DNA of 62,528 bases, from the NCBI RefSeq assembly GCF_030812855.1, contig NZ_JAUSTK010000031.1, positions 1 through 62,528 on the forward strand, given 5' to 3'. Shown piece by piece: positions 18,136 through 27,277 of this stretch; position 1 is the first letter of the stretch, and every line of letters starts with the position of its first letter. The notes beneath the pieces were generated by a model. It was given only the letters and a program-made list of their open reading frames with translations. It ran no database searches and was not told the origin of the DNA. The stretch comes from Paenibacillus wynnii (lineage in GTDB: Bacteria; Bacillota; Bacilli; Paenibacillales; Paenibacillaceae). A program made the translations under genes and the position numbers.

Positions 18136-19019
18136 CAGTATTCAATCCTTTCGTTACGCCGGGCTATCACCAGCTGATAAAATGCTGTAACCACCAGCGT
18201 AAACATAAAGATCAGAACGGCGATCGCATTGCCGTAGCCATATTTAAAGTTCGTGATCGCATATTTAATCATATAAGTCGCCATAACCTCGGTAGAGCCT
18301 GCAGGTCCGCCCTTCGTCATAACGATAACTATATCTGCTGCTTTCATCGCCCCTGCAATGGAGAGCATAATTACGATGGAAATGATCGGCATGATGAGTG
18401 GTAATGTAATGCGTAAGGCCCGCTGGACTCCTGTAGCGCCGTCAATCTTCGCTGCTTCATCCAATTCCCCTGGGATCGAAAGAATCGCAGCTAACACCAT
18501 TACAATGTAAAATCCGGTCCACTGCCAGGCGTTCGTGATCAGAATGGATAACATAGCAAATCTTTCATCCGACAGCCAATAGATGGGATCAACACCAAAC
18601 AATCCAATAATTTTATTGATTAGACCAATGTTCGGCTCATAAATGAAGCCCCAGAGGATTCCGATGACTGCTGTAGACATGATGGCAGGCATAAACACTG
18701 CTGTTTTATATAGGCCTTTCAGCTTTTTCACATTGGCTATTAAAAGGGAGAACAAGACAATTAAAGGCACCTGTACAAAACAAGAGAATATGATGAACCA
18801 ACCGTTATTTTTAGCCGAAATCCAGAAACGTTCATCACCTAATGCTTTCTTGAAATTGGTTAGGCCGGTATACTTAACCGTGTCTGAAACCCCGTTCCAG
18901 CTGGTTAAGCTATAATAAATGGAGCTGAATATTGGGTAAACAAAGAACATCAGAAACAAAAATAACGCCGGCAGAACGAAAAGTGTAAAGACCAAAGGAT
19001 TTTTCAGCGCTTTATTCAT
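18135..19019 (-). CDS. sugar ABC transporter permease (MalF type)
   Basis: A 294-residue CUT1 permease with six helices and the EAA loop DEAAKIDGATGVQRALRITL. Partner of the next gene. It lies 111 bp after the binding-protein gene, with a stem-loop between them that probably lowers permease expression relative to the binding protein. Confidence 0.94.
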   Translation of the reverse strand: MNKALKNPLVFTLFVLPALFLFLMFFVYPIFSSIYYSLTSWNGVSDTVKYTGLTNFKKALGDERFWISAKNNGWFIIFSCFVQVPLIVLFSLLIANVKKLKGLYKTAVFMPAIMSTAVIGILWGFIYEPNIGLINKIIGLFGVDPIYWLSDERFAMLSILITNAWQWTGFYIVMVLAAILSIPGELDEAAKIDGATGVQRALRITLPLIMPIISIVIMLSIAGAMKAADIVIVMTKGGPAGSTEVMATYMIKYAITNFKYGYGNAIAVLIFMFTLVVTAFYQLVIARRNERIEY

Positions 19020-19079
19020 GACTACCTCCAGTTACTGTGACCTCAGCGATAATCGTTAGAGATCTTACTTCCTGTATTT

Positions 19080-19118
19080 TAAAAAATGTACCCTGGACCA
19101 ATCGCCAGGGTACATTTA
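19080..19118 (-). terminator. intra-operon stem-loop between binding protein and permease
   Basis: Minus-strand stem AAATGTACCCTGG / CCAGGGTACATTT then TTT. A strong terminator or mRNA-stabilising hairpin located after the binding protein, a common way to express more binding protein than permease. Confidence 0.8.
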
Positions 19119-19130
19119 GTTTACTGCTCC

Positions 19131-20531
19131 TTACTCTACTGCTGCGTTCGCTTCTTCTTGTACCTTTTGCAGGGCTGCACCCATTTTTTCCGGAGTTGTC
19201 TGACCTCCGATTAGACTTTGAATTTGAATGTTACTGATTTCAGTTGTAACGTCAGCCTGAACCAGGGAGTCAAAGGCAGGGAATGAAGATTGGGAACTGT
19301 TGAGGACCGCTACAATCTCGCTCATCAGATCATCCGTAATACTGGAGTTCAGTTTGGCTTGATCAATTTTCATAGCAGGTAGAACACCGTCTTCCACAAG
19401 TCCGCGCAGCTGCATTTCTTCATTGAACAGGTTCTTGATAAACGATTTAACAGCAGCCAGCTGGCGCTCATCATCCGCTACCGAAGCCGAGAAGCCATAA
19501 CCATTGTTAACATCCCGCATCAACGCTGTTTGGTCGCCTACTCCACCTTCTACAGGAGGAATATTGAAGAAACCGACTTTACCAATCATGCCTTCACCGG
19601 ATTGACCTGCTTTGAATACAGAGGACTTCCAAGTTCCGTCATACATTAGGATGGCTTCACCGCTTGTAAATTGAGTGGTATATTCTGCATACTCAAAGCC
19701 AAGCTCGCCTTTTTTGAAATAACCTTTATCGATCCATTCTTTATATTTCGAGAAGCCCTTAACCACATTAGCATCAGACCACTTGGCTTCGCCCGTTGGG
19801 AACTTGGCAGTCACATCCGGACCTGCATAACGTGACCACAGGTGGTTAGCGAGCATCAGAGGCACCCAGCCTGCTTTGGAAGCTCCAGCTAATGGCACTT
19901 TGCCATCTGCTTTAATATCTGCTAATTGTTGTTCTAACTCAGCAAACGTAGTAGGAGCTTTCCATCCTTTTTCTGTGTAGTATCCTTTATTGTAAAAGAA
20001 GCCTTCACCGGAACCGCCGATTGGCAATCCGTAAATTTTACCCTCATACGTGAATGGATCAAGGTTAGAAAACTTATCTTTAATGCCCAGTTCTTCAAGG
20101 ATCGGTGTCAGATCGAGCAGCTTGCTTTCTTTAGCATATATTTTGGAGTCAGGACTACCGAAGAGATCGAAGATCTCCGGCGGATTTCCCGCCGCCATTT
20201 CACCGCGCAGCTTCTCTTTACGGTTCACATCGGAATCCACTCCATCTAGCTTGAAGGTCAATCCGGGAACTTCTCCTTGAACTTTCCCTACTACATCTTC
20301 CAGAATGGCCAAACGTTTCTGTTTGTCCGCACCTACTTGAGTATGACGGATAGTCATCTCGAACGGTTCACTGCTTACAGGTTCTTCTGTGGCAGCAGCA
20401 TTGGTTGCGTCCGGAGCGTTTGTAGCCTCCCCAGCGTTGGTAGTCTTATTATTGTTGTTGCCTCCACAACCAGTCATTAAAGCAGAGGTGACGAAAATCA
20501 AGGACAATAGCATAGTCAAACTTTTTTTCAT
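19131..20531 (-). CDS. sugar ABC transporter substrate-binding lipoprotein
   Basis: A 466-residue extracellular solute-binding protein family 1 lipoprotein. The signal peptide ends in lipobox MTGC (Cys22), then an Asn/Thr/Ala-rich linker. The body has typical type 1 features: GEMAAGNPPEIFDLFG, and WKAPTTFAEL before the hinge. It delivers an unidentified sugar to the two following permeases and may present ligand to the YesM-like kinase. AGGGAGG precedes the ATG. A cre-like site and a palindrome lie upstream. Confidence 0.92.
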   Translation of the reverse strand: MKKSLTMLLSLIFVTSALMTGCGGNNNNKTTNAGEATNAPDATNAAATEEPVSSEPFEMTIRHTQVGADKQKRLAILEDVVGKVQGEVPGLTFKLDGVDSDVNRKEKLRGEMAAGNPPEIFDLFGSPDSKIYAKESKLLDLTPILEELGIKDKFSNLDPFTYEGKIYGLPIGGSGEGFFYNKGYYTEKGWKAPTTFAELEQQLADIKADGKVPLAGASKAGWVPLMLANHLWSRYAGPDVTAKFPTGEAKWSDANVVKGFSKYKEWIDKGYFKKGELGFEYAEYTTQFTSGEAILMYDGTWKSSVFKAGQSGEGMIGKVGFFNIPPVEGGVGDQTALMRDVNNGYGFSASVADDERQLAAVKSFIKNLFNEEMQLRGLVEDGVLPAMKIDQAKLNSSITDDLMSEIVAVLNSSQSSFPAFDSLVQADVTTEISNIQIQSLIGGQTTPEKMGAALQKVQEEANAAVE

Positions 20532-20641
20532 TTTTTGTGACCCTCCCTATATATTGATTTCCTTTACACTTCTCATTATAAAAAACGTTCTCGGTTACCG
20601 TAAGGTCAAGATTCATCTACAATAGGGATAAAATACTCTTA

Positions 20642-20655
20642 TGTAAGCGAAATCA
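20642..20655. promoter_or_regulatory. candidate CcpA (cre) site
   Basis: TGTAAGCGAAATCA fits the cre consensus TGNAANCGNNNNCA at every fixed position. It lies 111 bp upstream of the binding-protein start codon, so it would mediate glucose control of this sugar importer. Confidence 0.6.
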
Positions 20656-20664
20656 TTTCAATTT

Positions 20665-20679
20665 CATCACATTGTGATG
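20665..20679. promoter_or_regulatory. 15-bp palindrome, possible operator
   Basis: CATCACATTGTGATG is a perfect inverted repeat about a single T. It lies next to the cre-like site upstream of the sugar importer. The half-sites are in the reverse order to an FNR box, so it is not counted as one. Confidence 0.35.
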
Positions 20680-20807
20680 TTATTTAAAATGACAACTGAA
20701 AGATAACCACTCTAATTCGCTTTGAAAATCAGTAATTAATGTTAGGAAACCTCTACATCATAAAGCTAAGAGCGAGTCTTTTGTCACGGACTGTACGGTG
20801 TCGGTAA

Positions 20808-20853
20808 AACAAAAAAAGCCGTTCCTCCAGTAGAAAACTACCTTTGGAACAGC
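20808..20853 (-). terminator. terminator behind pflA
   Basis: Minus-strand stem AGCTGTTCC...GGAACGGCT with inner pairs GGTAG/CTACT, followed by TTTTTTT, just past the pflA stop at 20870. Confidence 0.88.
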
Positions 20854-20869
20854 TCTTATATACACTAAA

Positions 20870-21610
20870 TTATAGTACCAATGCTGTCTGCTTACGTCCT
20901 TCTTCAACCAAACGGTAGGCCCGTGCAACTTCTTCCTCAGTAGGAGAAGGTACACCTTCCAATTCGTAAGGTTTGCCAAGCATTTCCCATTTATATATAC
21001 CCATTTGATGGTAGGGTAGAATTTCGAATTTCTCTACGCCATTCAACGTCCCGATGAAGCGTCCAAGGTTGAGCAAGTCCTCTTCTTTGTCATGAATACC
21101 TGGAACGTAGACGTGACGAACCCACATCTTACGATCATGGTCTGACAACCAGCGAGCCAGCTTCAAGGTACGATCATTAGATTTGCCAGTGAGCTTAATA
21201 TGAGCCTCATCATCAATGTGCTTCAGATCGAGCAGTACTAGATCCGTAACCTCTAATAAATCATTAATCCTGTCACCTTCGTTATAGCCATTGCTGTCCA
21301 GTGTGGTATGAAGATTCCAGCGTTTCTTCACTTCAGTGAACAATTGCTTCACAAAATGAGCTTGCAGCGTTGGTTCTCCACCCGAAACGGTTAAACCGCC
21401 TCCGGATGTCCGGTAGTATTGCAGGTAAGGCTCAATCTCTGACAAGACTTCTTCTAAGCTCATCTCTTTGCCATCGTTGAGTGTCCAAGTATCTGGATTA
21501 TGACAGTATTGGCATTTCAACAAGCAGCCCTGCATGAACAAAACAAAGCGAATACCTGGTCCATCCACGGTCCCAAAGGTTTCTAAGGAATGTATGCGTC
21601 CGTTTACCAT
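20870..21610 (-). CDS. pflA: pyruvate formate-lyase activating enzyme
   Basis: A 246-residue radical-SAM enzyme that installs the glycyl radical on PflB under anoxic conditions. CX3CX2C is at Cys29, Cys33 and Cys36 (GCLLKCQYCHN), preceded by GTVDGPGIR. AAAGGGTGG seven bases upstream selects the ATG at 21610 over one seven codons earlier. It follows pflB by 122 bp in the same direction and ends at a strong terminator, so pflB-pflA is an operon. Confidence 0.97.
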   Translation of the reverse strand: MVNGRIHSLETFGTVDGPGIRFVLFMQGCLLKCQYCHNPDTWTLNDGKEMSLEEVLSEIEPYLQYYRTSGGGLTVSGGEPTLQAHFVKQLFTEVKKRWNLHTTLDSNGYNEGDRINDLLEVTDLVLLDLKHIDDEAHIKLTGKSNDRTLKLARWLSDHDRKMWVRHVYVPGIHDKEEDLLNLGRFIGTLNGVEKFEILPYHQMGIYKWEMLGKPYELEGVPSPTEEEVARAYRLVEEGRKQTALVL

Positions 21611-21732
21611 ATGATGCCACCCTTTCGCCACCGTTTATCCCTCTAAAAACGGATTGAACCGCCCCTTTTCAGGGACGGTTTTCCGTATTGAGATATAGAT
21701 GTCAATGTATAGATTAATTGGTTAATTTATTA

Positions 21733-23994
21733 TTACATCGAACCGTGGAAAGTACGGTTAATTACATCCAATTGTTGTTCGCGAGTCAGCTTGATGAAGT
21801 TAACTGCATAGCCGGATACGCGGATTGTCAATTGTGGATAGTTCTCTGGGTGCTCCATAGCATCCATCAATTGTTCGCGGGCAAATACGTTAACATTCAA
21901 GTGGTGACCTTTGCTGCCAAAGTATCCGTCAAGCATCGATACAAGGTTGGATTTACGTCCTTCTTCTTCTTTACCAAGTGCTTTAGGCACGATAGAGAAG
22001 GTGTTGGAGATTCCATCCAAGCTATCTTCGTATGGCAATTTAGCAACGGAACTCAGGGAAGCCAAAGCGCCTTTCTTATCACGGCCGTGCATTGGGTTAG
22101 CGCCCGGTGCGAACGGTTCACCTTTTTTACGACCATCAGGAGTAGTACCAGTCTTCTTACCGTATACTACATTTGAAGTAATTGTCAACACGGATTGTGT
22201 CGGCAATGCATCACGGTAAGCATGGTTCTTACGAATCTTAGTCATGAACGCTTCAACCAATTCTACAGCGATGTTATCAACAGCGTCGTCGTTGTTACCG
22301 TAGCAAGGGAATTCACCTTCGGTTTCGAAGTCAACCGCGATACCTTGTTCGTTGCGAATTACTTTAACTTTAGCGAATTTGATAGCACTCAGGGAGTCAG
22401 CTGTAACAGATAGACCAGCGATACCACAAGCCATTGTCCGCAGAATATCGCGGTCATGCAGAGCCATTTCAATACGCTCGTAGGAATATTTATCATGCAT
22501 ATAGTGAATAACATTCAATGTGTTCATGTAGAGCTTAGCAAGCCAATCCATCATAGGGTGGAACCGTTTCATTACTTCATCATAATCAAGATATTCAGAA
22601 GTAATACGTGGCAGTTCAGGTCCAACTTGAACGCCGGACTTCTCATCTACACCACCGTTGATTGCATACAGCAATGCTTTTGCCAAGTTAGCGCGAGCTC
22701 CAAAGAATTGCATTTGTTTACCGATACGCATTGCGGATACGCAACAAGCGATACCGTAGTCATCTCCGTAGATCGGACGCATCAAATCGTCGTTCTCATA
22801 TTGGATGGAGCTGGTTTCGATGGAAACCTTCGCACAGTAATTCTTGAAGCCTTCAGGCAATTGTTCGGACCAAAGTACTGTCAAGTTCGGTTCAGGGGCA
22901 GGACCCAGGTTGTACAGCGTGTGAAGGAAACGGAAGCTGCTCTTCGTAACGCGTGTTGTACCATCTACAGACATACCACCAATGGACTCAGTAACCCAAG
23001 TAGGGTCGCCACTGAACAGTTCATTATAATCAGGTGTACGCAAGAACTTAACAATGCGCAGCTTCATGACAAAATGGTCAACCAGTTCTTGTGCTTGTTC
23101 TTCGTTCAGAACGCCTTCTTCAAGATCACGTTGTACATAAATATCAAGGAACGAGGATACGCGTCCAAGGGACATTGCCGCACCGTTTTGTTCTTTAATC
23201 GCTGCCAGGTAACCGAAGTATACCCATTGGAAAGCTTCTTTAGCTGTGTTAGCCGGCTTGGAAATATCGAAGCCATGCATTTGAGCCATTTTCTTCAATT
23301 CGCCCAAAGCGCGAATTTGTTCGGACACTTCTTCACGAAGACGAATTACATGATCGCTCATGGAATCTACTTCAAGGTTCAGAAGGTCTTGTTTCTTTTC
23401 TTTAATGAGGAAGTCCACACCGTAAAGGGCTACACGACGGTAGTCACCGATAATACGACCGCGGCCGTAAGCATCAGGAAGACCAGTAATAACGCCGGAT
23501 TTACGAGCTGCTCTCATATCGTTTGTATATGCATCAAATACGCCTTGGTTATGCGTTTTGCGGATGTTCGTAAACATGTCGACAATGCCTTGTGGAAGTT
23601 CAAATCCATATGCGTTACAAGCATCGATCATCATTTTGATACCGCCAAAAGGTTGCACGGAACGTTTGAAAGGAGCATCGGTTTGAACGCCTACGATTTG
23701 TTCCTTGTCTTTGTCGATATAACCAGGGTTATGGGATACGATTGTGGATACAGTATTAACATCCACATCAAGTACTCCGCCGTTGGCAATTTCTTGTTTG
23801 GTCATTTCGGAAACAAGTTTCCAAAGTTCGTTGGTGTTGTGAGTTGCGCCTGCAAGGAAATCTTCTTTTCCAAGATAAGGCTTGATGTTTTTCTCAATGA
23901 AATCATTCACATTTACTTTTCTGGACCATTTACCTTTTGTAAAAGAACGCCATCCAGACTTAACTTCTTGTACATCTTTTTCGATCACCGACAT
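21733..23994 (-). CDS. pflB: formate C-acetyltransferase (pyruvate formate-lyase)
   Basis: A 753-residue glycyl-radical enzyme converting pyruvate and CoA to acetyl-CoA and formate during anaerobic growth. The adjacent catalytic cysteines are in GIACCVSAMR and the radical glycine is Gly728 in RVSGYAVNF near the C-terminus. GGAGGG selects the ATG at 23994. It works with PflA directly downstream and AdhE directly upstream, which uses the acetyl-CoA. Two FNR-like boxes precede it, so expression should rise without oxygen. The antisense ORFs across it are shadows. Confidence 0.98.
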   Translation of the reverse strand: MSVIEKDVQEVKSGWRSFTKGKWSRKVNVNDFIEKNIKPYLGKEDFLAGATHNTNELWKLVSEMTKQEIANGGVLDVDVNTVSTIVSHNPGYIDKDKEQIVGVQTDAPFKRSVQPFGGIKMMIDACNAYGFELPQGIVDMFTNIRKTHNQGVFDAYTNDMRAARKSGVITGLPDAYGRGRIIGDYRRVALYGVDFLIKEKKQDLLNLEVDSMSDHVIRLREEVSEQIRALGELKKMAQMHGFDISKPANTAKEAFQWVYFGYLAAIKEQNGAAMSLGRVSSFLDIYVQRDLEEGVLNEEQAQELVDHFVMKLRIVKFLRTPDYNELFSGDPTWVTESIGGMSVDGTTRVTKSSFRFLHTLYNLGPAPEPNLTVLWSEQLPEGFKNYCAKVSIETSSIQYENDDLMRPIYGDDYGIACCVSAMRIGKQMQFFGARANLAKALLYAINGGVDEKSGVQVGPELPRITSEYLDYDEVMKRFHPMMDWLAKLYMNTLNVIHYMHDKYSYERIEMALHDRDILRTMACGIAGLSVTADSLSAIKFAKVKVIRNEQGIAVDFETEGEFPCYGNNDDAVDNIAVELVEAFMTKIRKNHAYRDALPTQSVLTITSNVVYGKKTGTTPDGRKKGEPFAPGANPMHGRDKKGALASLSSVAKLPYEDSLDGISNTFSIVPKALGKEEEGRKSNLVSMLDGYFGSKGHHLNVNVFAREQLMDAMEHPENYPQLTIRVSGYAVNFIKLTREQQLDVINRTFHGSM

Positions 23995-24129
23995 GCTAAA
24001 TCCCTCCATTTATCTTTATCATATTTGTGGAGATCGCGGGCTTGAAGGTTAATCCCGTGTCTCATGATCCCATGGAAAGCTGTTCGAAATTTCACAATCC
24101 CGTTTGTTTACCGGGGATCTTATATAAAC

Positions 24130-24135
24130 AGTTTA
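24130..24135 (-). promoter_or_regulatory. candidate -10 element of pflB
   Basis: Minus-strand TAAACT, 4 of 6 bases of TATAAT. Its centre is 32 bp from the centre of the FNR box at 24157-24172, the spacing of an activated class II FNR promoter. Confidence 0.4.
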
Positions 24136-24156
24136 GTTTATAATCCCACAACGGAC

Positions 24157-24172
24157 TGTGACAAATATCACC
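24157..24172. promoter_or_regulatory. FNR-like box proximal to pflB
   Basis: TGTGA-CAAATA-TCACC, 9 of 10 consensus positions (TGTGA-N6-TCACA). It forms one arm of a perfect 14-bp inverted repeat with the box at 24187. Confidence 0.75.
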
Positions 24173-24186
24173 TTTTCAAGCTTTTC

Positions 24187-24202
24187 GGTGATATTTGTCA
24201 CT
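24187..24202. promoter_or_regulatory. FNR-like box distal to pflB
   Basis: GGTGA-TATTTG-TCACT, 8 of 10 consensus positions. It mirrors the proximal box across a 14-base spacer. The pair could alternatively be read as a long hairpin after adhE, but no T-run follows. Confidence 0.55.
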
Positions 24203-24234
24203 CTCGTCGCAGTTATGATATTTCCGGTTTTAAC

Positions 24235-26856
24235 TTAGTTTTCGAATTTTCCGTAGAATGCGTTCCGGTATACGTCAGCAAGCTCAGTAACCAGTGGCAA
24301 CTTCGGATTAGCTGTTGTACATTGGTCTTCAAATGCACGGTCAGCCAGGTAATCTACGCGGGATTCGAAGTCTTTAGCATCAAAGCCCAGTTCTTGGAAG
24401 GACACTGGAATGCCAAGGTTCTTGTTCATTTCGCGAATTTTGTTGATCAAGCTGTTCACGCCTTCTTCAGTTGTACGAGCTGGCAATCCCAGAATGCGGG
24501 CAATTTCAGCATAACGCTCGTCAGCGATGAAGTGCGAGTATTTAGGGAACGCAGCGAACTTCGTAGGTTTTTTAGCATTGTAGCGGATAACGTGCGGCAT
24601 AAGGATCGCGTTAGTACGACCGTGAGCCGTGTGATATTGACCGCCCCATTTGTGCGCCAAGCTGTGGTTAATACCCAAGAAGGCATTAGCAAAGGCCATA
24701 CCAGCAAGTGTAGATGCATTGTGCATTTTCTCACGGGCAAGCGGATCTGCTTCAAGTGCTGATTTTTCAAGGTATTGAACTACCAGTTGGATTGCTTTGA
24801 TAGCAAGACCATCGGAATAATCACTAGCCATTACGGAAACATAAGCTTCAATAGCATGTGTCAGTACGTCCATACCAGTATCTGCTACAGCAGCCTTAGG
24901 CAGGGAATATACAAACTCAGGATCCACAATTGCTACGTCTGGAGTCAGCTCGTAATCAGCCAATGGATATTTAGTGTGAACATCAGTAGTTTTGTCAGTG
25001 ATAACTGCAAAGGAAGTTACTTCTGAACCTGTACCCGAAGTTGTTGGGATCGCTACGAACTTAGCTTTTTGACCCAAACGTGGGTATTTGTAAATCCGTT
25101 TACGGATATCCATGAACTTTTGTTTCAAGTTGTGGAAATCAGTATCTGGGTATTCATAGAACAACCACATAGCTTTTGCAGCGTCCATTGGGGAACCGCC
25201 GCCCAGTGCGATAATGCAGTCTGGTTGGAATCTAGCCATCATTGCTGTACCTTTATCAACTGTAGTAGTTGATGGATCCGGTTCAACTTCCGAGAAAACT
25301 TCAATAGCTACAGGCGTTTGGCGTTGACGTAGGTAGTGCTCTACTCTTTCAACATAGCCCAGTTTTACCATCATAGGGTCAGTGATGATTGCTACACGAG
25401 TGATATCAGGCATTTTTGCCAGGTATTGTGTACAACCTTTTTCGAAGTAAATCTTGTTAGGCACTTTAAACCATTGCATATTCACGGTACGACGGTTCAC
25501 CCTCTTAATATTAATCAAGTTAACGGCGGTAACGTTTTGCGAAACCGAGTTACGTCCATAAGATCCACAACCCAGAGTCAATGAAGGGATGTTAGTGTTG
25601 TAAAGATCTCCAATTGCACCATGTGTAGAAGGGGAGTTTACGATAATACGTCCAGTTTGCAGACGGTTCGAGAATTTAAGAATAACTTCTTCATTATAGG
25701 AATGAATCGCGGAACTGTGTCCCATGCCGCCGAATTCAACGATTTCAGCTGCACGTGCAATCCCTTGATCAGCATTTTTAACTTTGTAGCAAGCAAGTAC
25801 TGGGCTAAGTTTCTCAGCAGACAGTGGGAATTTAGTTCCAACACCTTCAAGTTCAGCAACCAGAATTTTAGTTCCAGCAGGTACTTGAATTCCGCACATT
25901 TCAGCAATCTTGATTGCGGATTGTCCAACGATAGCAGGGTTAACTGCACATTTTTCAACATTCATTGCGCCTGCAGTCAGTTTAGCAGCTTCTTCTTTGT
26001 TTACGAAGTAACAACCATTAGCGATCATTTTCTTCTTAACTTGGTCAAAGATTGGCTCTTCAATAATAACTGCTTGTTCCGATGCACAAATCATACCGTT
26101 ATCGAAAGATTTGGAAAGAATAAGGTCATTAACCGCTTGATCCAGATCAGCACTCTTCTCAATGAAGCAAGGAACGTTACCAGGGCCAACGCCAAGTGCT
26201 GGTTTACCGCAGCTGTAAGCCGCTTTAACCATTGCAGAACCACCAGTTGCCAAAATCAAAGCAACATCATTGTTGTTCATCAATGCATTTGTTTTGTCCA
26301 TAGTTGGAGCTTCGATCCATTGGATACAGTTCTCTGGAGCGCCTGCTTTTACAGCAGCTTCTGCAAGAATTCTTGCAGCTTCACGGCTGCACTCTTGCGC
26401 TGAAGGGTGGAAACCGAATATAATAGGATTACGTGTCTTAATGGAAATCAACGCTTTAAACATTGTAGTTGACGTAGGGTTAGTTACTGGAGTAATACCC
26501 ATTACGATTCCGACAGGTTCTGCGATCTTTTGGAAGTTATCATATTTGTTATCTTCAACAATACCTACTGTTTTATCATTTTTGATGTTGTTGTAGATAT
26601 ACTCTGTTGCGAAGATGTTCTTGATGATCTTGTCTTCATAAACACCACGACCAGTTTCTTCGACAGCCATTTTTGCCAAGTACATGTGTTTATCGAGCCC
26701 AGCCAATGCCATGGCTTGCACGATCTTGTTCACTTGCTCTTGGTCGAGCAACATGAACTCTTCTAATGCTTTCTTAGCTTTGTCAACTACCGTTTGAATA
26801 TATTCTTCAGCGGTAGGTTGTTTAACTTGGGCGGCGACTTCGTTTTTAACTGCCAT
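24235..26856 (-). CDS. adhE: bifunctional acetaldehyde-CoA / alcohol dehydrogenase
   Basis: An 873-residue AdhE that reduces acetyl-CoA to acetaldehyde and then ethanol, regenerating NAD during fermentation; such proteins form spirosome filaments. The N-terminal half is a CoA-acylating aldehyde dehydrogenase with catalytic Cys in FDNGMICASEQ. After a linker near 440-455 comes an iron-dependent alcohol dehydrogenase with GGGSPMDAAK and the metal-binding DTGMDVLTHAIEAY and HSLAHKWGG...HG segments. AGGAGG precedes the ATG. Upstream lie an FNR/Rex-like box, a cre-like site and a further palindrome, suggesting redox and carbon control. Confidence 0.98.
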   Translation of the reverse strand: MAVKNEVAAQVKQPTAEEYIQTVVDKAKKALEEFMLLDQEQVNKIVQAMALAGLDKHMYLAKMAVEETGRGVYEDKIIKNIFATEYIYNNIKNDKTVGIVEDNKYDNFQKIAEPVGIVMGITPVTNPTSTTMFKALISIKTRNPIIFGFHPSAQECSREAARILAEAAVKAGAPENCIQWIEAPTMDKTNALMNNNDVALILATGGSAMVKAAYSCGKPALGVGPGNVPCFIEKSADLDQAVNDLILSKSFDNGMICASEQAVIIEEPIFDQVKKKMIANGCYFVNKEEAAKLTAGAMNVEKCAVNPAIVGQSAIKIAEMCGIQVPAGTKILVAELEGVGTKFPLSAEKLSPVLACYKVKNADQGIARAAEIVEFGGMGHSSAIHSYNEEVILKFSNRLQTGRIIVNSPSTHGAIGDLYNTNIPSLTLGCGSYGRNSVSQNVTAVNLINIKRVNRRTVNMQWFKVPNKIYFEKGCTQYLAKMPDITRVAIITDPMMVKLGYVERVEHYLRQRQTPVAIEVFSEVEPDPSTTTVDKGTAMMARFQPDCIIALGGGSPMDAAKAMWLFYEYPDTDFHNLKQKFMDIRKRIYKYPRLGQKAKFVAIPTTSGTGSEVTSFAVITDKTTDVHTKYPLADYELTPDVAIVDPEFVYSLPKAAVADTGMDVLTHAIEAYVSVMASDYSDGLAIKAIQLVVQYLEKSALEADPLAREKMHNASTLAGMAFANAFLGINHSLAHKWGGQYHTAHGRTNAILMPHVIRYNAKKPTKFAAFPKYSHFIADERYAEIARILGLPARTTEEGVNSLINKIREMNKNLGIPVSFQELGFDAKDFESRVDYLADRAFEDQCTTANPKLPLVTELADVYRNAFYGKFEN

Positions 26857-26905
26857 CTCCCTCGTCCTCCTATCAATTTTTAAAGTTGTTTTTCTCTACG
26901 GATTT

Positions 26906-26911
26906 ATCTTA
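26906..26911 (-). promoter_or_regulatory. candidate -10 element of adhE
   Basis: Minus-strand TAAGAT, 4 of 6 positions of TATAAT, centred 33 bp from the centre of the box at 26934-26949. Confidence 0.35.
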
Positions 26912-26932
26912 ACACATCCTTTCGAATATGCA

Positions 26933-26950
26933 TAGTGAAATCTTTCACAT
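26933..26950. promoter_or_regulatory. FNR- and Rex-like box upstream of adhE
   Basis: AGTGA-AATCTT-TCACA (26934-26949) matches 9 of 10 FNR positions. The wider TAGTGAA-ATCT-TTCACAT also matches 12 of 14 positions of the Rex operator TTGTGAA-N4-TTCACAA. Rex, an NADH sensor, commonly controls adhE, so either or both may bind. Confidence 0.65.
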
Positions 26951-26975
26951 ACTATAAATTTTTTTTGATTTGTTT

Positions 26976-26989
26976 TCAAAGCGCTTACA
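26976..26989. promoter_or_regulatory. candidate CcpA (cre) site upstream of adhE
   Basis: Read on minus, TGTAAGCGCTTTGA matches 13 of 14 positions of the strong cre consensus TGWAARCGYTTWCA. It lies upstream of the FNR/Rex-like box. Confidence 0.6.
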
Positions 26990-27043
26990 TTCGATCATAA
27001 TAAGGATTTATTTACATTTTTTATGAATAAATTTGCCATCAAA

Positions 27044-27058
27044 CTTCACTTTGTGAAG
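27044..27058. promoter_or_regulatory. palindrome upstream of adhE
   Basis: CTTCACTTTGTGAAG is a perfect inverted repeat (extending one base each side) 188 bp before adhE. The regulator is not identified. The rest of 27059-27220 shows no ORF or other feature. Confidence 0.35.
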
Positions 27059-27220
27059 TGAGCCCTGTCATTTATTGTTGCTTTTTCGGGAAAATATGAT
27101 ATCCGTATATTCCCACTGATTTAGTAAGCTTAAGTTATTCTTAAGAAAAAACTCCTTCTATTATTCCTTGGGTTTTTGCCTATCATAATATTAGGGCTTT
27201 CTATTATCAGCCCAGAACAT

Positions 27221-27257
27221 ACCAAAAACCGACTCTGATAAGGAGTCGGTTTTTGGT
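27221..27257 (-). terminator. terminator behind the second sugar-ABC operon
   Basis: A 15-bp perfect stem ACCAAAAACCGACTC / GAGTCGGTTTTTGGT around TGATAAG. It lies 21 bases past the binding-protein stop. Confidence 0.88.
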
Positions 27258-27277
27258 ATTCATCATGCTCTAGTCAG

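Noticed and set aside
20665..20679. Palindrome CATCACATTGTGATG as a further FNR box
   Set aside because: The half-sites are in the order TCACA...TGTGA, the reverse of the FNR arrangement.
22456..24045. 529-codon plus-strand ORF
   Set aside because: It is the exact antisense of pflB, lacks a ribosome binding site and encodes no recognisable domain; long antisense frames are common opposite biased coding sequence.
25621..26403. 260-codon plus-strand ORF
   Set aside because: Antisense shadow of adhE with no independent start signals.
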